Positions 51,056 to 60,300 are shown, numbered from the stretch's first letter. The stretch is DNA of 64,000 nt from Yinghuangia aomiensis (GCF_039542225.1 NZ_BAABHS010000019.1:108864-172863), one strand, 5' to 3'. The notes: generated by a model from the sequence alone, not told the origin. Made by a program: numbers and translations.

Positions 51056-53374
51056 TCAGTCGGAGGCGTTGATTCCGTTGCGCTGAGTAATCGCTTCGTG
51101 GATCTGCTGGCCGCGGACGCCGTACCGGGTAACGGTCTTGCCGTCGACCCTTCGGCCGATCGGCTTCGGCGTGACGCCGAACGGCTTGAGCGCGGAGCCG
51201 ACTTGGCGGGCCTTGTCGGTGTCCTCCAGATCGGCCCACGCGCCGTAGACGTCGGGGCGGAGTTCGGCGAGGGCGTCGGCGATGTCGTCGGACCACATCG
51301 CCGCGTCCTTGCCGCGCGGCATGACCATCGCAACGTCTTCCAGCACCGTCGCCGCGCCCTCGGTCGCTGTCCGCTCGCCGGCTGCGTCGCCGGACAGGGT
51401 GCCGGTGTCCTCGCGCAGCGCGCGGGCGCGGGCGAGAATGGTGTGCGCGTCGCCGCCGTCCGCGAGGTACGTGCGGACGATCCCGGCTTCGTCGCTCATG
51501 CCGCGCAGGATGCCCACGCCCTTGTGGGAGCGCAGCAGCCGTGACGCATCCAAGCCTTCGGGGTAGGAGCCGGCGCCCAGGATCGTCTCGGACACGTGGT
51601 ACGAGCCGACCCGTAGCGCGAACCGCACCTGGCACTGGTCGCGGAGCACGGACGGGCAGGCCTTGTCGTCCGGCTTCTGCGTCGACAGCAGCACCGCCAC
51701 GCCCACCGCTGGCGCGACCCGGGCCAGGAAGACGAGCAGTTCGAGGATCCGCTTGCCGTGGATGGGGTGTTGCAGGTACTCCTGCACTTCGTCGACGACG
51801 ATCAGGGTCAGCGGCATGTCGTACTTCGGGTCCCGCGAGATCGCCGGGGTCAGCTTGCCCTCGGGGCAGATGTGCACCGGGAGTTCGGACAGCCGGTGGT
51901 ACCGCGATTCGACGTCCGCCTTCAGCTCTTCCAGCGACGCGAGTACGTGCGCCGCCGGGTCGGTGCCGTCGTACGGCACGACACCGAACGCCGTGCGGTG
52001 CGCGATGCCCTTGAAGCCGCGCCAGTCCGGCGACGCCTTGCCGTCGAACACGTACAGCCGCACCCACGGGTCCAGCGCCGCCGCGAGCGCGATGGTGCGC
52101 GCGGAGAACGTCTTGCCCTGCCGCGGTACCGCGCCGATGAGCATCGACAGCCACAGCATCGACGCCATGACGTCGTTTCCGCGCTCGTCAACGCCCCACG
52201 CAAACGGCTCCCAGAAGTCCACCCGATCCATCGCCAACAGCGGCGTGCGGCCGGGCGAGACGGCCAACGGGTCCTGGTTTGCAACCCACATCGACACCCG
52301 CCGCGAACTGGACGGGTCCGGGTCCAAGAAGACCTGCGTCTCGGCGACGTCGATCCCGGACGCGAGCTTGTCGCGTGCCCTGACCGCCTGCGCAAACGTG
52401 TTCCCGTACGGCAGGTCCACCACGACCCGCCATCCGTCGCCGTCCTGGACGATCGGCCGCGGGAACGAGATCCCCAGCTTGGCGGTCGTCAGACCGGCGG
52501 CCTCGAACGCCCGCTCCACGATGTCCGAGGTGAGCTTGCGGTACCGGAACTTGACCTGTGCGCCCTCGACGATCGGCCGGTCCGCCGGGGCCCCGGAGAA
52601 CCCGGCGGCAGTCACTCCGGCCGCGCACATGAGCGCCTCGACCGATCCCGGGACCGCCATCGCCGCGGCGGCGGCAACGAGACCGCCAGCGACCGCGCCG
52701 AGACCGGTGATGGTGCCCCGGGCTCGGACCCGGGAGTCCCGGGACTTGGTGAGTTTGAAGTACTGGTCGGCGTCGTTGTTCGCGACCGCCGCGGCGCGCA
52801 GCGGCTGCCCCTCGGCGTCGAACACCCACCGGCGCAGGCCGTTGAGCCACCGCCACACCCCGCGCGGGGCGTAGGCGGTGAGCTTCGAGGCGTACCAGGG
52901 CGCGCGAACGGCGTGGTAGGCGCCGGTGTGGGTGTAGTGGTCGACCGTCCACTTGAGCAGCGCCTGACGCTGCTCGGACACGGTCAGCCAGTCCGGGATG
53001 ACGGGCTTGCGGGCGGCGTCCTTGGCCTTCATCTGCTCGGCCATGGACGGCGGGTAGAAGTTCGCGGGCAGGTCGACCGACGAGCCGTTGGCGGCACCGG
53101 CGTCGTCCTCGGTGTCCGCGCCCGGCAGCTCGATTTCCCACGACCGGTTCGCGTCCCGGTCGCCGGTCCGCCGGGCTGGTTCGGGTCCGGTGTCGGTCGC
53201 CGAGTCGGGAACGGCGGTGAGGACCGGTCCGGGACCGGGCGGCGGGACCGGCAGGGGGCCGGTCCCGAGACCGGCCGCGGTGTCGGTCACGTGGTCGCCG
53301 GAGACCGGGGGGCCTTCCGGGTCGGGTACCGGAACCAGGGCGATCCCGGTACCGGTCGTCTTCGACGGAGCCAT
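51056..53374 (-). CDS. traB: TraB-type FtsK/SpoIIIE DNA translocase
   Basis: It is the single protein needed to pump double-stranded element DNA between mycelia. The 772-residue product has a Pro/Thr-rich N-terminal ~110 residues and a hydrophobic membrane region (about 225-270). The RecA-like motor has Walker A IGAVPRQGKTF (Lys421) and Walker B TLIVVDEVQEYL. A C-terminal winged-helix-like region (PIGRRVDGKTVTRYGVRGQQI) would recognise clt repeats. AGGAG lies about 11 nt before the ATG. The clt candidate is directly downstream. Confidence 0.9.
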   Translation of the reverse strand: MAPSKTTGTGIALVPVPDPEGPPVSGDHVTDTAAGLGTGPLPVPPPGPGPVLTAVPDSATDTGPEPARRTGDRDANRSWEIELPGADTEDDAGAANGSSVDLPANFYPPSMAEQMKAKDAARKPVIPDWLTVSEQRQALLKWTVDHYTHTGAYHAVRAPWYASKLTAYAPRGVWRWLNGLRRWVFDAEGQPLRAAAVANNDADQYFKLTKSRDSRVRARGTITGLGAVAGGLVAAAAAMAVPGSVEALMCAAGVTAAGFSGAPADRPIVEGAQVKFRYRKLTSDIVERAFEAAGLTTAKLGISFPRPIVQDGDGWRVVVDLPYGNTFAQAVRARDKLASGIDVAETQVFLDPDPSSSRRVSMWVANQDPLAVSPGRTPLLAMDRVDFWEPFAWGVDERGNDVMASMLWLSMLIGAVPRQGKTFSARTIALAAALDPWVRLYVFDGKASPDWRGFKGIAHRTAFGVVPYDGTDPAAHVLASLEELKADVESRYHRLSELPVHICPEGKLTPAISRDPKYDMPLTLIVVDEVQEYLQHPIHGKRILELLVFLARVAPAVGVAVLLSTQKPDDKACPSVLRDQCQVRFALRVGSYHVSETILGAGSYPEGLDASRLLRSHKGVGILRGMSDEAGIVRTYLADGGDAHTILARARALREDTGTLSGDAAGERTATEGAATVLEDVAMVMPRGKDAAMWSDDIADALAELRPDVYGAWADLEDTDKARQVGSALKPFGVTPKPIGRRVDGKTVTRYGVRGQQIHEAITQRNGINASD

Positions 53375-53409
53375 GAGCGGCGTACTCCTCTCGTGCACTC
53401 GATGAGCGG

Positions 53410-53727
53410 TCAGGCGGCGGCGGGCGCGGTGCGGACGGTGCGGTAGTACGGCCGGCCGTCGCGGATCGGCTCGCCGTTGGCGCGCCAGCCGCGCATGGCC
53501 GGGGTGGTGCCGCCGCGGACGCCGTACTGGTCGCGCTCCGCCTCGGCGGCGGCCAGGCAGGCCGCGCGGACGGGGCAGGCCGCGCACACGGTGAGGGCAG
53601 CCGTCTCGCGCAGCCAGCGCGCGGGTTCGCGTTCGTCGTCCGGGGCGTGGAACAGGTCCGGATCGGCGTCGGCGCAGGCGGACAGCGCGCGCCATCCGCG
53701 CGGCGTGGTGGGAACCGTGGCGAGCAT
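53410..53727 (-). CDS. WhiB-family regulator of the AICE
   Basis: A 105-residue protein with the four WhiB cysteines at 18, 48, 51 and 57 (VCAACPVRAAC) and a G-V-R-G-G turn in place of G-I/V-W-G-G, followed by a basic segment. It may tune tra gene expression to host redox or developmental state. Its ATG overlaps the stop of the DUF2637 gene by one base (TGATG). It is distinct from the chromosomal WblA at 35.4 kb. Confidence 0.85.
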   Translation of the reverse strand: MLATVPTTPRGWRALSACADADPDLFHAPDDEREPARWLRETAALTVCAACPVRAACLAAAEAERDQYGVRGGTTPAMRGWRANGEPIRDGRPYYRTVRTAPAAA

Positions 53728-54599
53728 CAGGCGACCTCCTCGGTCGTGGCTTCGGGCAGCAGGACGGGAACGGGCAGCGCGGGGCGGTCGGTCTCGGTCG
53801 GGACCGGTGCCGGGTCAGCGGGGACCGGGGGAAGGGCGGGAACGGCGACGACCGGGTTCTCGGCGAGCCAACGACGTCGGGCCTTGCGGCCGGTGCTGGC
53901 GTCCGGGTCGAGACCGGCGGCGCGGTTCAGATCAGCCCCGGTGGGGGTGCGGCCGACGGCACGTTCCCGGTCCCACAACGCGCGCATCGCCGGTTCGTGC
54001 GGCCCAACTCGCTTCGCCCGCTCGGGCGCCGAGACGGCCGGAGCCGGTCGAGGCTTCGGCGCGCGGCGCGGCGCCGGTGCCGACTTCGGCGCCGTAGCGG
54101 GTGCCGAGGGCACGTCGGGCGCCGAGACTGCGGGCAGCATCGCGGGCTCCGCTACTGCCGATTCGGCCTTGGCGATGTCGGTCGCCGGGGCCCCGGCGAG
54201 GCCGCGCAGGTGGGCGAGGTGGACGAGCAAGCCGAGCACGATCGGCGGAACCGCCGAAACCGTGACGGCCAGCGGCCACAGCGCGCCACCACGCAAGGCA
54301 TGGTCGACCGCGTTGCCCGCGACCGAACAGGCAATGGCGCCAATGGCATTCCACTTCGCCCACCGGCGGGCGCGTTCGTTGCGGGTGGACTTCGCCAGCC
54401 ACACCCGCGTCGCGACCATCGCGTACGCGTCGACACACAGCGGCAGCAACGGCGCAAGCCGCGGGTGCCACCCGGTGATCATCGCGAGGTCTCGCAGCGC
54501 GGCGAACGACGCGACGGCGGCCGCGGCAACGACCACGGCCATGCCGAAGCCCAACAGCCAGTCCCGCGCGGGCGGTTCGTGGGCGGTGGTCGAGGACAT
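53727..54599 (-). CDS. DUF2637 (SpdB-like) membrane protein
   Basis: The ATG at 54599 has AAGGAG about 10 nt upstream. The 290-residue protein has four hydrophobic segments in its first 140 residues (LLGFGMAVVVAAAAVASFAAL in two parts, LLPLCVDAYAMVA, AIGAIACSVAGNAV, LWPLAVTVSAVPPIVLG). A long Ala/Pro-rich linker and a small helix-turn-helix-like C-terminal region follow (PTGADLNRAAGLDPDASTGRKARR). DUF2637 proteins neighbour traB on Streptomyces plasmids and are thought to act in mycelial spread. Confidence 0.82.
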   Translation of the reverse strand: MSSTTAHEPPARDWLLGFGMAVVVAAAAVASFAALRDLAMITGWHPRLAPLLPLCVDAYAMVATRVWLAKSTRNERARRWAKWNAIGAIACSVAGNAVDHALRGGALWPLAVTVSAVPPIVLGLLVHLAHLRGLAGAPATDIAKAESAVAEPAMLPAVSAPDVPSAPATAPKSAPAPRRAPKPRPAPAVSAPERAKRVGPHEPAMRALWDRERAVGRTPTGADLNRAAGLDPDASTGRKARRRWLAENPVVAVPALPPVPADPAPVPTETDRPALPVPVLLPEATTEEVA

Positions 54600-54704
54600 G
54601 ACGAGTGCTCTCCTTGGTCCGAGGTGCGGTGGCGAGGCGAGAGGGATGGAGCGGCCGTTCGGAGGTGACCACCGCTCAGTGGCGGTGGCCACCTCCCACC
54701 GCAG

Positions 54705-55217
54705 TCAGGCGAGGTCGAACGGGATCGGCGCGTCCCAGCACTCCGCGCACAGCGGCATATCGCCCGCGCGGGAGACCAGGTCGACCAGCGCAATCAGCGC
54801 GAAGACGTCGTCGACCCGGTGCGCGAACACGCCGCCGCAGCCGCACGGGCCGACCAGCGTGAGCACCGAGCCGACGGGCAGCGGCACGCCGAATTCGCCC
54901 TCGATGTGCGCCTCGGCGGTGTGGTGCAGCCACAGGCCGCCGTCCAGCAGCGTCACGGCGGACGGCGCCAGGCCCAGCGCGGGGACGGACGGGTAGCCGG
55001 TCCACATCCCCCGCCAGAGCTGGAAGCGGTCGAGCGTGTCGAGGCCCAGGGAGTTCTCGGCGAACATTTCCGCGCGCATCTCGGCGAGCAGTGCCTCGGC
55101 GCCGGCGTCGGCGCTGTCGCCGTGGCCGCGGGAGTTCGAGACGGCGAGGCAGCCGAGGCCCGGGAACGGGTTCGGCTCGGGCTCCGGCGTCGCGAGCGCG
55201 GTGGTGGTAAGGGACAT
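54705..55217 (-). CDS. Hypothetical AICE protein
   Basis: The ATG at 55217 has AGGAG upstream. The 170-residue protein has no clear membrane segment; two Cys groups (CGCGG, CAEC) near the C-terminus could bind metal. I do not recognise a family. It lies between the DUF2637 gene and a membrane protein gene in the tra operon. Confidence 0.6.
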   Translation of the reverse strand: MSLTTTALATPEPEPNPFPGLGCLAVSNSRGHGDSADAGAEALLAEMRAEMFAENSLGLDTLDRFQLWRGMWTGYPSVPALGLAPSAVTLLDGGLWLHHTAEAHIEGEFGVPLPVGSVLTLVGPCGCGGVFAHRVDDVFALIALVDLVSRAGDMPLCAECWDAPIPFDLA

Positions 55218-55343
55218 GTCAGGCTCCTGCGGTCGTGTGGTCCTGGCAGCGGTCGGACGGGGCATCCGGACGATCCGGCGTCCTCACCCGTCCCGGGCCG
55301 ACACGCGAACTCGCATGCGTCCCGGGGCGAATGGGGCCGACGG

Positions 55344-55661
55344 CTAGTCGTCCAGCCACGCCATGGGGTCGTCCTCCAGGTCGCCGAACACGTCGAAATC
55401 CTCGAAGTCGACGTCGATCCACGGGCAGACCATCGGCGACAGCCAGATCAGCAACTCGGCGACGGCGTAGCCCGCACCGAGCGAGGCGAGCATCGGCACG
55501 GCGTCGCCGAAGGTGATCCGGGCGCCGTGAGCGCCGAGGTAGATGAGGTAGCCGAGCCACACGTACATGCCGGCGAACCCGATCCAGATCGCCACCTTGG
55601 CGATCGTGTCCAACGTGCGCGCGATGCCTTCGCGCAGGCCACCCAGCTTTGCGAGCTTCAT
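55344..55661 (-). CDS. Small membrane protein with acidic tail
   Basis: GAGGGGA precedes the ATG. The 105-residue protein has two to three hydrophobic segments (about 22-44 and 52-76) and a strongly acidic C-terminus (DFEDFDVFGDLEDDP). Family unknown. The topology fits a spread or transfer accessory. Confidence 0.62.
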   Translation of the reverse strand: MKLAKLGGLREGIARTLDTIAKVAIWIGFAGMYVWLGYLIYLGAHGARITFGDAVPMLASLGAGYAVAELLIWLSPMVCPWIDVDFEDFDVFGDLEDDPMAWLDD

Positions 55662-55788
55662 CGAAGAATCCCCTCAAACTTCACGAAGGCGCAGGAAATG
55701 GATCTGTGTGGGATGTGCGGGACCTGCCCCCGGCCGACGCGGACGCGCGGCGGCCAGGGGCGGAACCTGAATGCGGAAGGGCAGCCGA

Positions 55789-55986
55789 CTAGCGGGCGAC
55801 GCCGACCCGACCCGGCATCGACTCCGGATCGGTCACGTCCGCCTTCATCAGCGCGGCCTCGCGGGCGGCGACGAAGCGCGGGAACTGCTCGCGCTCCCAC
55901 GGCTGCCAGGTGTCCGGCGAGCCGTGCGCGGCCTCGAAGTCGTTGACGGCCTGCGCGTGGACGCGTGCCTGGTTCGGCCGGCTCAC
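55789..55986 (-). CDS. Small hypothetical AICE protein
   Basis: The GTG at 55986 overlaps the stop of the upstream gene (GTGA), which supports translation. The 65-residue product is hydrophilic with WQPWEREQFPRF in the middle. A longer frame from 56004 is less likely because it ignores the coupling. No family recognised. Confidence 0.58.
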   Translation of the reverse strand: MSRPNQARVHAQAVNDFEAAHGSPDTWQPWEREQFPRFVAAREAALMKADVTDPESMPGRVGVAR

Positions 55987-56426
55987 CGGACGACGTCCCG
56001 ACACCGCAAGTCGCGGCTGTCGGCCAGGGCGGCGACGTCCCCGGCAAGCCCGACGGGCACCTCGACCAGCTCGGGCGTCGACGACTTCGGGAAAACCTCC
56101 AAGCCGTACTGCTCGGCGAGCCGCTGGATCCGGTCCAAGTCCGTCACCGTGGTGTACGTGAGGACGTCGTAACTCACCGGGCCGAACGGGAGCGACGCCC
56201 AGGTCTTCTCCTTGTCCGGCGCCGTGAACTCCGACGCGACCGCGACGCCGAACGTCTCGGCGAACGCCTCGACGTACTCCGCCGAGCCGACGTACACCGT
56301 GAAGTCCGGCATGTAGAGCGGCAGTTTGACGCTCGGGTGCTCCGCCAGCCAGTCCGCGAGCTTCCGGAGCCCCTCGACCAGGGCGGCACGCCCTTCAGGG
56401 GATCGGTCAGTAGTCTGAACGTGCAT
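55983..56426 (-). CDS. Hypothetical protein, first gene of the transfer operon
   Basis: GAGGAGA lies 4 nt before the ATG. The 147-residue protein looks globular, with VKLPLYMPDFTVYV and a two-strand-helix pattern after it, and is of a type often seen on Streptomyces plasmids without known role. It is the first gene after the promoter at 56554-56582 and therefore leads the long operon. Confidence 0.65.
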   Translation of the reverse strand: MHVQTTDRSPEGRAALVEGLRKLADWLAEHPSVKLPLYMPDFTVYVGSAEYVEAFAETFGVAVASEFTAPDKEKTWASLPFGPVSYDVLTYTTVTDLDRIQRLAEQYGLEVFPKSSTPELVEVPVGLAGDVAALADSRDLRCRDVVR

Positions 56427-56491
56427 CGTGTCTCCTCAGCAGGTGGTCGATGCAGACCCCGGCGGGGGTTTCCAAGGCGCTGGAACGCCAA

Positions 56492-56520
56492 GGAACCCGA
56501 ATCCGTCGGGGTTCTTTTGT
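56492..56520 (+). terminator. Hairpin with T tract in the operon leader
   Basis: GGAACCCGA and TCGGGGTTC pair with one bulge, followed by TTTTGT on the plus strand. It lies in the leader of the minus-strand operon, where it could block antisense transcription or form a leader structure. Confidence 0.45.
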
Positions 56521-56541
56521 GTCTCCTGGAGCAAGCCCCGG

Positions 56542-56603
56542 CGACTACCTCTAGAGATACACGCCCGCCGTGGACTGCGCAAGAGTTTCTCTAGAGGTAG
56601 TCG
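56542..56603 (-). promoter_or_regulatory. Transfer-operon promoter bracketed by two operators
   Basis: On the minus strand TTGCGC (56582-56577) and TATCTC (56559-56554) are spaced exactly 17 nt. A 19-bp operator at 56542-56560 covers the -10. A second copy in inverted orientation at 56585-56603, differing at one base, sits just above the -35. Both contain the palindromic core CTCTAGAG, which recurs upstream of the GntR gene. Confidence 0.75.
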
Positions 56604-56854
56604 CTCGCGTGTTGGCTACCTGCGTCGTGCGCGCCGGTGAGTGGCGCCGCAGGCGAGGCAACTACCGCTTGAAGTGACAGGCGTGCTCCCGCGGTTGCCG
56701 CACATTTCGCGCCCCCTTTTGAGCCAATGCCGCCAGCGATCCGGCTAGCCTGTGATCGGTTGTGCACGACCAGTTGTATTGCCGCGGCAGGCTGCACGGA
56801 ACGCTGTACACATGGCCTGCCGCGCTGGCCACATAGACGCCACGGGGAGGCGCA

Positions 56855-58279
56855 GTGGGGCAGCGGCGGAGAGACCTGACACCGGATGCATCGCCCTTGG
56901 CGCACTGGGGTTCGGAGCTTCGGGCATGGCGCGACCGCCGTGGCATGTCCCTGACCAAGCTGGGTGAACTCGTCAGGTACAACGCCAGCTACCTGGCCAA
57001 AGTCGAACGCGCGGAACGCAAACCGTCGGCGGCAATGGCTCGCGCATGCGATGACGCGCTCGGTGCCAACGAAGCCTTATGGCGTCTCTGGGAAAAGATC
57101 GAGCGGGCCGAAGCAGGCGGGGACGGCCGTGGCCATGTGGCCAGTTCGTCGGGCCATGTGGCCAGCAGCGTGGCCACGCTGGACGTCGTCGGCTTCGACC
57201 CGGGACCGTCGGATGAGGAGGTCACTCTCCCCTGCCGGACAGCCGACGGAAGGATCGTCTACGTGTCTCTGCCTCGCCGCGCATTCATCGGCATGGGCAT
57301 GGGTTTGGGTGCCGCAGCAGCGGCTGCACCTGCCGCCTTTGGTGCTCCCCAGGTGAGTCCCGCGCCGGCGGTCGTCCATCGTGCCGCCAACGCCAACCCG
57401 GTCCAACACCTCAACCAGCTCCGCATGGTCCTCATCGACAGCGACAACATGATGGGCCCGCGACCCGTGATCCCCACGGTCGAAGCGCAGTTGAACGTGA
57501 TCTACCAGCTTCGCCAGGAACACACCGGAGCTGATGGCCGGGCGCTCGCCAAGGTGCACGCCGAATACGCGGAATTCGCAGGTTGGTTGTACCAGGACGC
57601 GGGCGAGCTGCGGACGGCGCAGTACTGGACGGACCGCGCCCTCGAACTCTCACACACTGCGGGCGACCACGAGTTGGCGGCGTACGTCATGGCGCGCAAG
57701 AGCCAGCTCGCCGGGGACGCCCGCGACCCGTTGATGGCTCTCGACATGGCGCAAGCGGCCTCGGGGCTTGTGCGTCCCCGAAGCCGCCTTGAGGCCGTCT
57801 GCGCCACCTACGCGGCTCACGGGTTCGCGCTCCGCGGCGACACCAACGGGTGCCTGCGTTCGCTGGACGAAGCCCGAACCTTGCTGACGCGGCTGGACGA
57901 TGACCCGTCGTCGCCGTGGGGCGTCTGGCTGGACGCGCCGTACATCGAAGTGCAACGCGCGCGTTGCCTCGCAGACCTCGGCCAGCACGCCAAAGCGGCC
58001 GAAGCCTTCCGCGCCGAGATCGATCGGCTGCCTGCCGGATTCCACCGAGACCGGGGCGTCTATCTCGCCCGTGAGGCGGCGGCGCTCGCCGGATGCGGCG
58101 AACCCGAGCAGGCAGCCGCCATCGGCATGCAGGCTCTCGCGGTGGCCGCGGACACGCAGTCAGCCAGGATCGTCCGCGAACTCGTCACGCTGGACACGTC
58201 GCTCGCTGCTTGGTCGGGTGTCCCCGCCGTCGGGGAATTCCGTGAGAGCTTCGATGCTTCGATCGTTCACCAAGCCTGA
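56855..58279 (+). CDS. HTH-XRE protein with internal Tat-like segment and TPR-like domain
   Basis: The GTG has GGAGG upstream. The 474-residue protein starts with an XRE-type helix-turn-helix (about 18-75: ELRAWRDRRGMSLTKLGEL, NASYLAKVERAERKPS). A linker with a duplicated GHVASS unit follows, then RRAFIGMGMG plus a hydrophobic Ala-rich stretch (about 140-165) that looks like a twin-arginine signal or anchor. The rest is a helical TPR-like repeat region. This mix recurs in streptomycete regulators of unknown ligand. It heads an operon with the split RibD pair. Confidence 0.75.
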   Translation: MGQRRRDLTPDASPLAHWGSELRAWRDRRGMSLTKLGELVRYNASYLAKVERAERKPSAAMARACDDALGANEALWRLWEKIERAEAGGDGRGHVASSSGHVASSVATLDVVGFDPGPSDEEVTLPCRTADGRIVYVSLPRRAFIGMGMGLGAAAAAAPAAFGAPQVSPAPAVVHRAANANPVQHLNQLRMVLIDSDNMMGPRPVIPTVEAQLNVIYQLRQEHTGADGRALAKVHAEYAEFAGWLYQDAGELRTAQYWTDRALELSHTAGDHELAAYVMARKSQLAGDARDPLMALDMAQAASGLVRPRSRLEAVCATYAAHGFALRGDTNGCLRSLDEARTLLTRLDDDPSSPWGVWLDAPYIEVQRARCLADLGQHAKAAEAFRAEIDRLPAGFHRDRGVYLAREAAALAGCGEPEQAAAIGMQALAVAADTQSARIVRELVTLDTSLAAWSGVPAVGEFRESFDASIVHQA

Positions 58280-58298
58280 GCAGGGGGATTAACCAGCC

Positions 58299-58985
58299 AT
58301 GACCGAGCGCCCGTACGTACTGCTGAGCTGCGCCATGTCCGTCGACGGCTACATCGACGACCCGACGCCGGAACGCCTTCTCTTGTCCAACGCCGAGGAC
58401 TTCGACCGCGTCGACGAGGTGCGCGCAAGCTGCGACGCGATCCTGATCGGTTCGAACACGATCCGGCGGGACAATCCGCGGCTGCTCGTGAACTCAGAGG
58501 AGCGCCGCGCCGCCCGCGTGGCGCGAGGGCTGCCTGAGTACCCGCTGAAGGTGACGCTGACCGGGAGCGGCGACCTCGACGGCGAGCTGAAGTTCTTCAA
58601 CACGGGCGGCGAGCGGGTCGTCTACTGCCCGGACCGCGCGCTGACGAAGGTCAAGACGAACCTCGGCGACCGCGCGGACGTGGTGGCGACAGGGGAGACG
58701 CTCGACTTCGGCATCATGCTCGACGACCTCGGCACGCGCGGTATCCGTCGGCTCATGGTTGAGGGCGGCAGCCAGGTGCACACGCGATTCCTCACCGAGG
58801 GACTCGCGGACGAGATTCAGCTCGCCATTGCCCCCATCTTCGTCGGTGGCGGCGGACCGCGGTTCGTCAACGACGGAACCTTCATCAACACCTTCCGCGA
58901 CCGCATGCGGGTCGCCGAGGTCACCACGGTCGGTGACGTGGTGCTCGTGCGCTACATCCCGACAAAGGCCAAGCTGGGCGCATGA
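58299..58985 (+). CDS. RibD-type reductase-domain protein
   Basis: A 228-residue protein of the RibD C-terminal/DHFR-like fold, with LSCAMSVDGYIDDP, ILIGSNTIRRDNPRL, VEGGSQVHTRFL and FVGGGGPRF. In riboflavin synthesis this domain reduces the ribosyl group of the aminopyrimidine intermediate with NADPH. Here it is a stand-alone enzyme whose stop overlaps the deaminase gene start (ATGA), so together they reconstitute both RibD halves. It is cargo of the AICE rather than part of a rib operon, so a different pathway is possible. Confidence 0.82.
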   Translation: MTERPYVLLSCAMSVDGYIDDPTPERLLLSNAEDFDRVDEVRASCDAILIGSNTIRRDNPRLLVNSEERRAARVARGLPEYPLKVTLTGSGDLDGELKFFNTGGERVVYCPDRALTKVKTNLGDRADVVATGETLDFGIMLDDLGTRGIRRLMVEGGSQVHTRFLTEGLADEIQLAIAPIFVGGGGPRFVNDGTFINTFRDRMRVAEVTTVGDVVLVRYIPTKAKLGA

Positions 58986-59446
58986 GCAAGCCGACTGCCG
59001 AAGACGTCCGATGGCTGACCGAAGCCATTGAGCTTTCCCGCAAGTGCCCGCCGGCGGAGGGAGCGTTCTCCGTCGGCGCCATCATCGTCGCGGCCGACGG
59101 GACGGAGATCGCCCGCGGGTACTCGCGCGAGACGGACCTCCACGTCCACGCCGAAGAGAGCGCACTCGCAAAGGTCGCGCCCGACGATCCACGCCTTGAC
59201 GGGGCCACGATCTACAGCACTCTGGAGCCGTGCACCGAACGCCGCAGCCGGCCGCGAACGTGCACTCAGCTCATCCTCGCTTCGCCGATCCGGCGGGTCG
59301 TCATCGCGTGGACCGAACCGAGTCTGTTCGTCGCGGATTGCCGGGGCGTTGAGTTGCTCACGGACGACGGCCGCGAGGTCGTCGAAGTGCCCGAGTTGGC
59401 CGCTCAGGCTGCGGCCGTCAACGGCCACCTGCCCGGCATCGGCTAA
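58982..59446 (+). CDS. RibD-type/CDA-fold deaminase
   Basis: A 154-residue zinc deaminase with the catalytic HAEESAL (His and Glu) and PCTERRSRPRTC (zinc cysteines with a longer than usual spacer between them). It matches the N-terminal half of RibD, which deaminates the diaminopyrimidine intermediate. Translation is coupled to the reductase gene. The pair is followed by a strong terminator. Confidence 0.82.
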   Translation: MSKPTAEDVRWLTEAIELSRKCPPAEGAFSVGAIIVAADGTEIARGYSRETDLHVHAEESALAKVAPDDPRLDGATIYSTLEPCTERRSRPRTCTQLILASPIRRVVIAWTEPSLFVADCRGVELLTDDGREVVEVPELAAQAAAVNGHLPGIG

Positions 59447-59457
59447 CACGACGCGAG

Positions 59458-59499
59458 ACGCCGAGGGCCCCGACTTGGCGAGTCGGGGGCCCTCGGCGT
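59458..59499. terminator. Bidirectional hairpin terminator
   Basis: An 18-bp stem with one bulged G (ACGCCGAGGGCCCCGACT and its complement) around a 5-nt loop lies between the convergent deaminase and GntR genes. Confidence 0.85.
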
Positions 59500-59505
59500 T
59501 CGGGG

Positions 59506-60264
59506 TCAGGCAGAGAACCGGTAATCGAGGACGTATGCGGCGGCGTTGAGGGTCATGTCGTTGAACTCGACCGCCCGCCCATCCGCGGCGTACGCGGTGC
59601 GCGCGATCGTGATGACCGGGGTGCCGACATCGAGGCGCAGGCTCTCGACCTCGGCGGGGCGAGGCATCCGGGACACGACTTCCTCGCGGAACTCCGCCGG
59701 AGCGAATCCCAGGTCGGCAAGCCTGGCGTAGATGCCGCCGGGGCCCGGGTCCGGCTCGGCGATGGCTGTGCCCGCAGCAATGTCCGCTGGCAGGTACGAA
59801 ACGGCGGTCATGACGGGTGTCCCGTCCACGACGTAGCGGCGGGACCGGCGGCAGACCATGGCATCCGGGCCCAGGTCGAGCACACGAGCCACGTCCTCGG
59901 GCGCCTTGACCTCGTCAACTGCCACGCCCTCAACATCGAGGGCGCGCTCAGCCACGTCCGCATCCCAGATCGATCGCCCACCGCCCCACTGTTCGGACGA
60001 CAGCCGACGGACAGCGTCGCGCCGAATGCGTGAGAACGACCGCACGAAGATGCCGACCCCACGGTGCACCTCGGTCAGGCCCTCGTTGCGCAGCACTTGA
60101 AGAGCCTTCCGGGCAGTCTCGCGAGCGACACCCCATTCCGACATAAGGTCGTCCTCGCCTGGGATCTGGGCCCCGGGCGGGTACTCGCCGGACACGATCC
60201 GCTCGCGCAGGTCGTCGGAGATCTCTCCGTACTTCGTGCCCTTGGTCTGAGGGCGACTGCCCAC
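59506..60264 (-). CDS. GntR/HutC-family regulator (KorSA-like)
   Basis: The GTG at 60264 has GGAGG 4 nt upstream; a longer frame to 60303 would begin inside the operator. The 252-residue protein has an N-terminal GntR winged helix (KYGEISDDLRERIVSGEYPPG, then ARETARKALQVLRNEGL) and a UTRA effector domain. In pSAM2 the GntR repressor KorSA shuts down transfer and replication genes. The shared CTCTAGAG operators here and at the tra promoter support the same role. Confidence 0.85.
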   Translation of the reverse strand: MGSRPQTKGTKYGEISDDLRERIVSGEYPPGAQIPGEDDLMSEWGVARETARKALQVLRNEGLTEVHRGVGIFVRSFSRIRRDAVRRLSSEQWGGGRSIWDADVAERALDVEGVAVDEVKAPEDVARVLDLGPDAMVCRRSRRYVVDGTPVMTAVSYLPADIAAGTAIAEPDPGPGGIYARLADLGFAPAEFREEVVSRMPRPAEVESLRLDVGTPVITIARTAYAADGRAVEFNDMTLNAAAYVLDYRFSA

Positions 60265-60300
60265 GACACCTCCACTGTGTATTCCAACGTCAACCTTCAC

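Noticed and set aside
57131..57165. Repeated GGCCATGTGGCCAG as an operator pair
   Set aside because: The copies lie inside the HTH/TPR coding frame and encode a duplicated GHVASS unit, so an internal coding duplication explains them.
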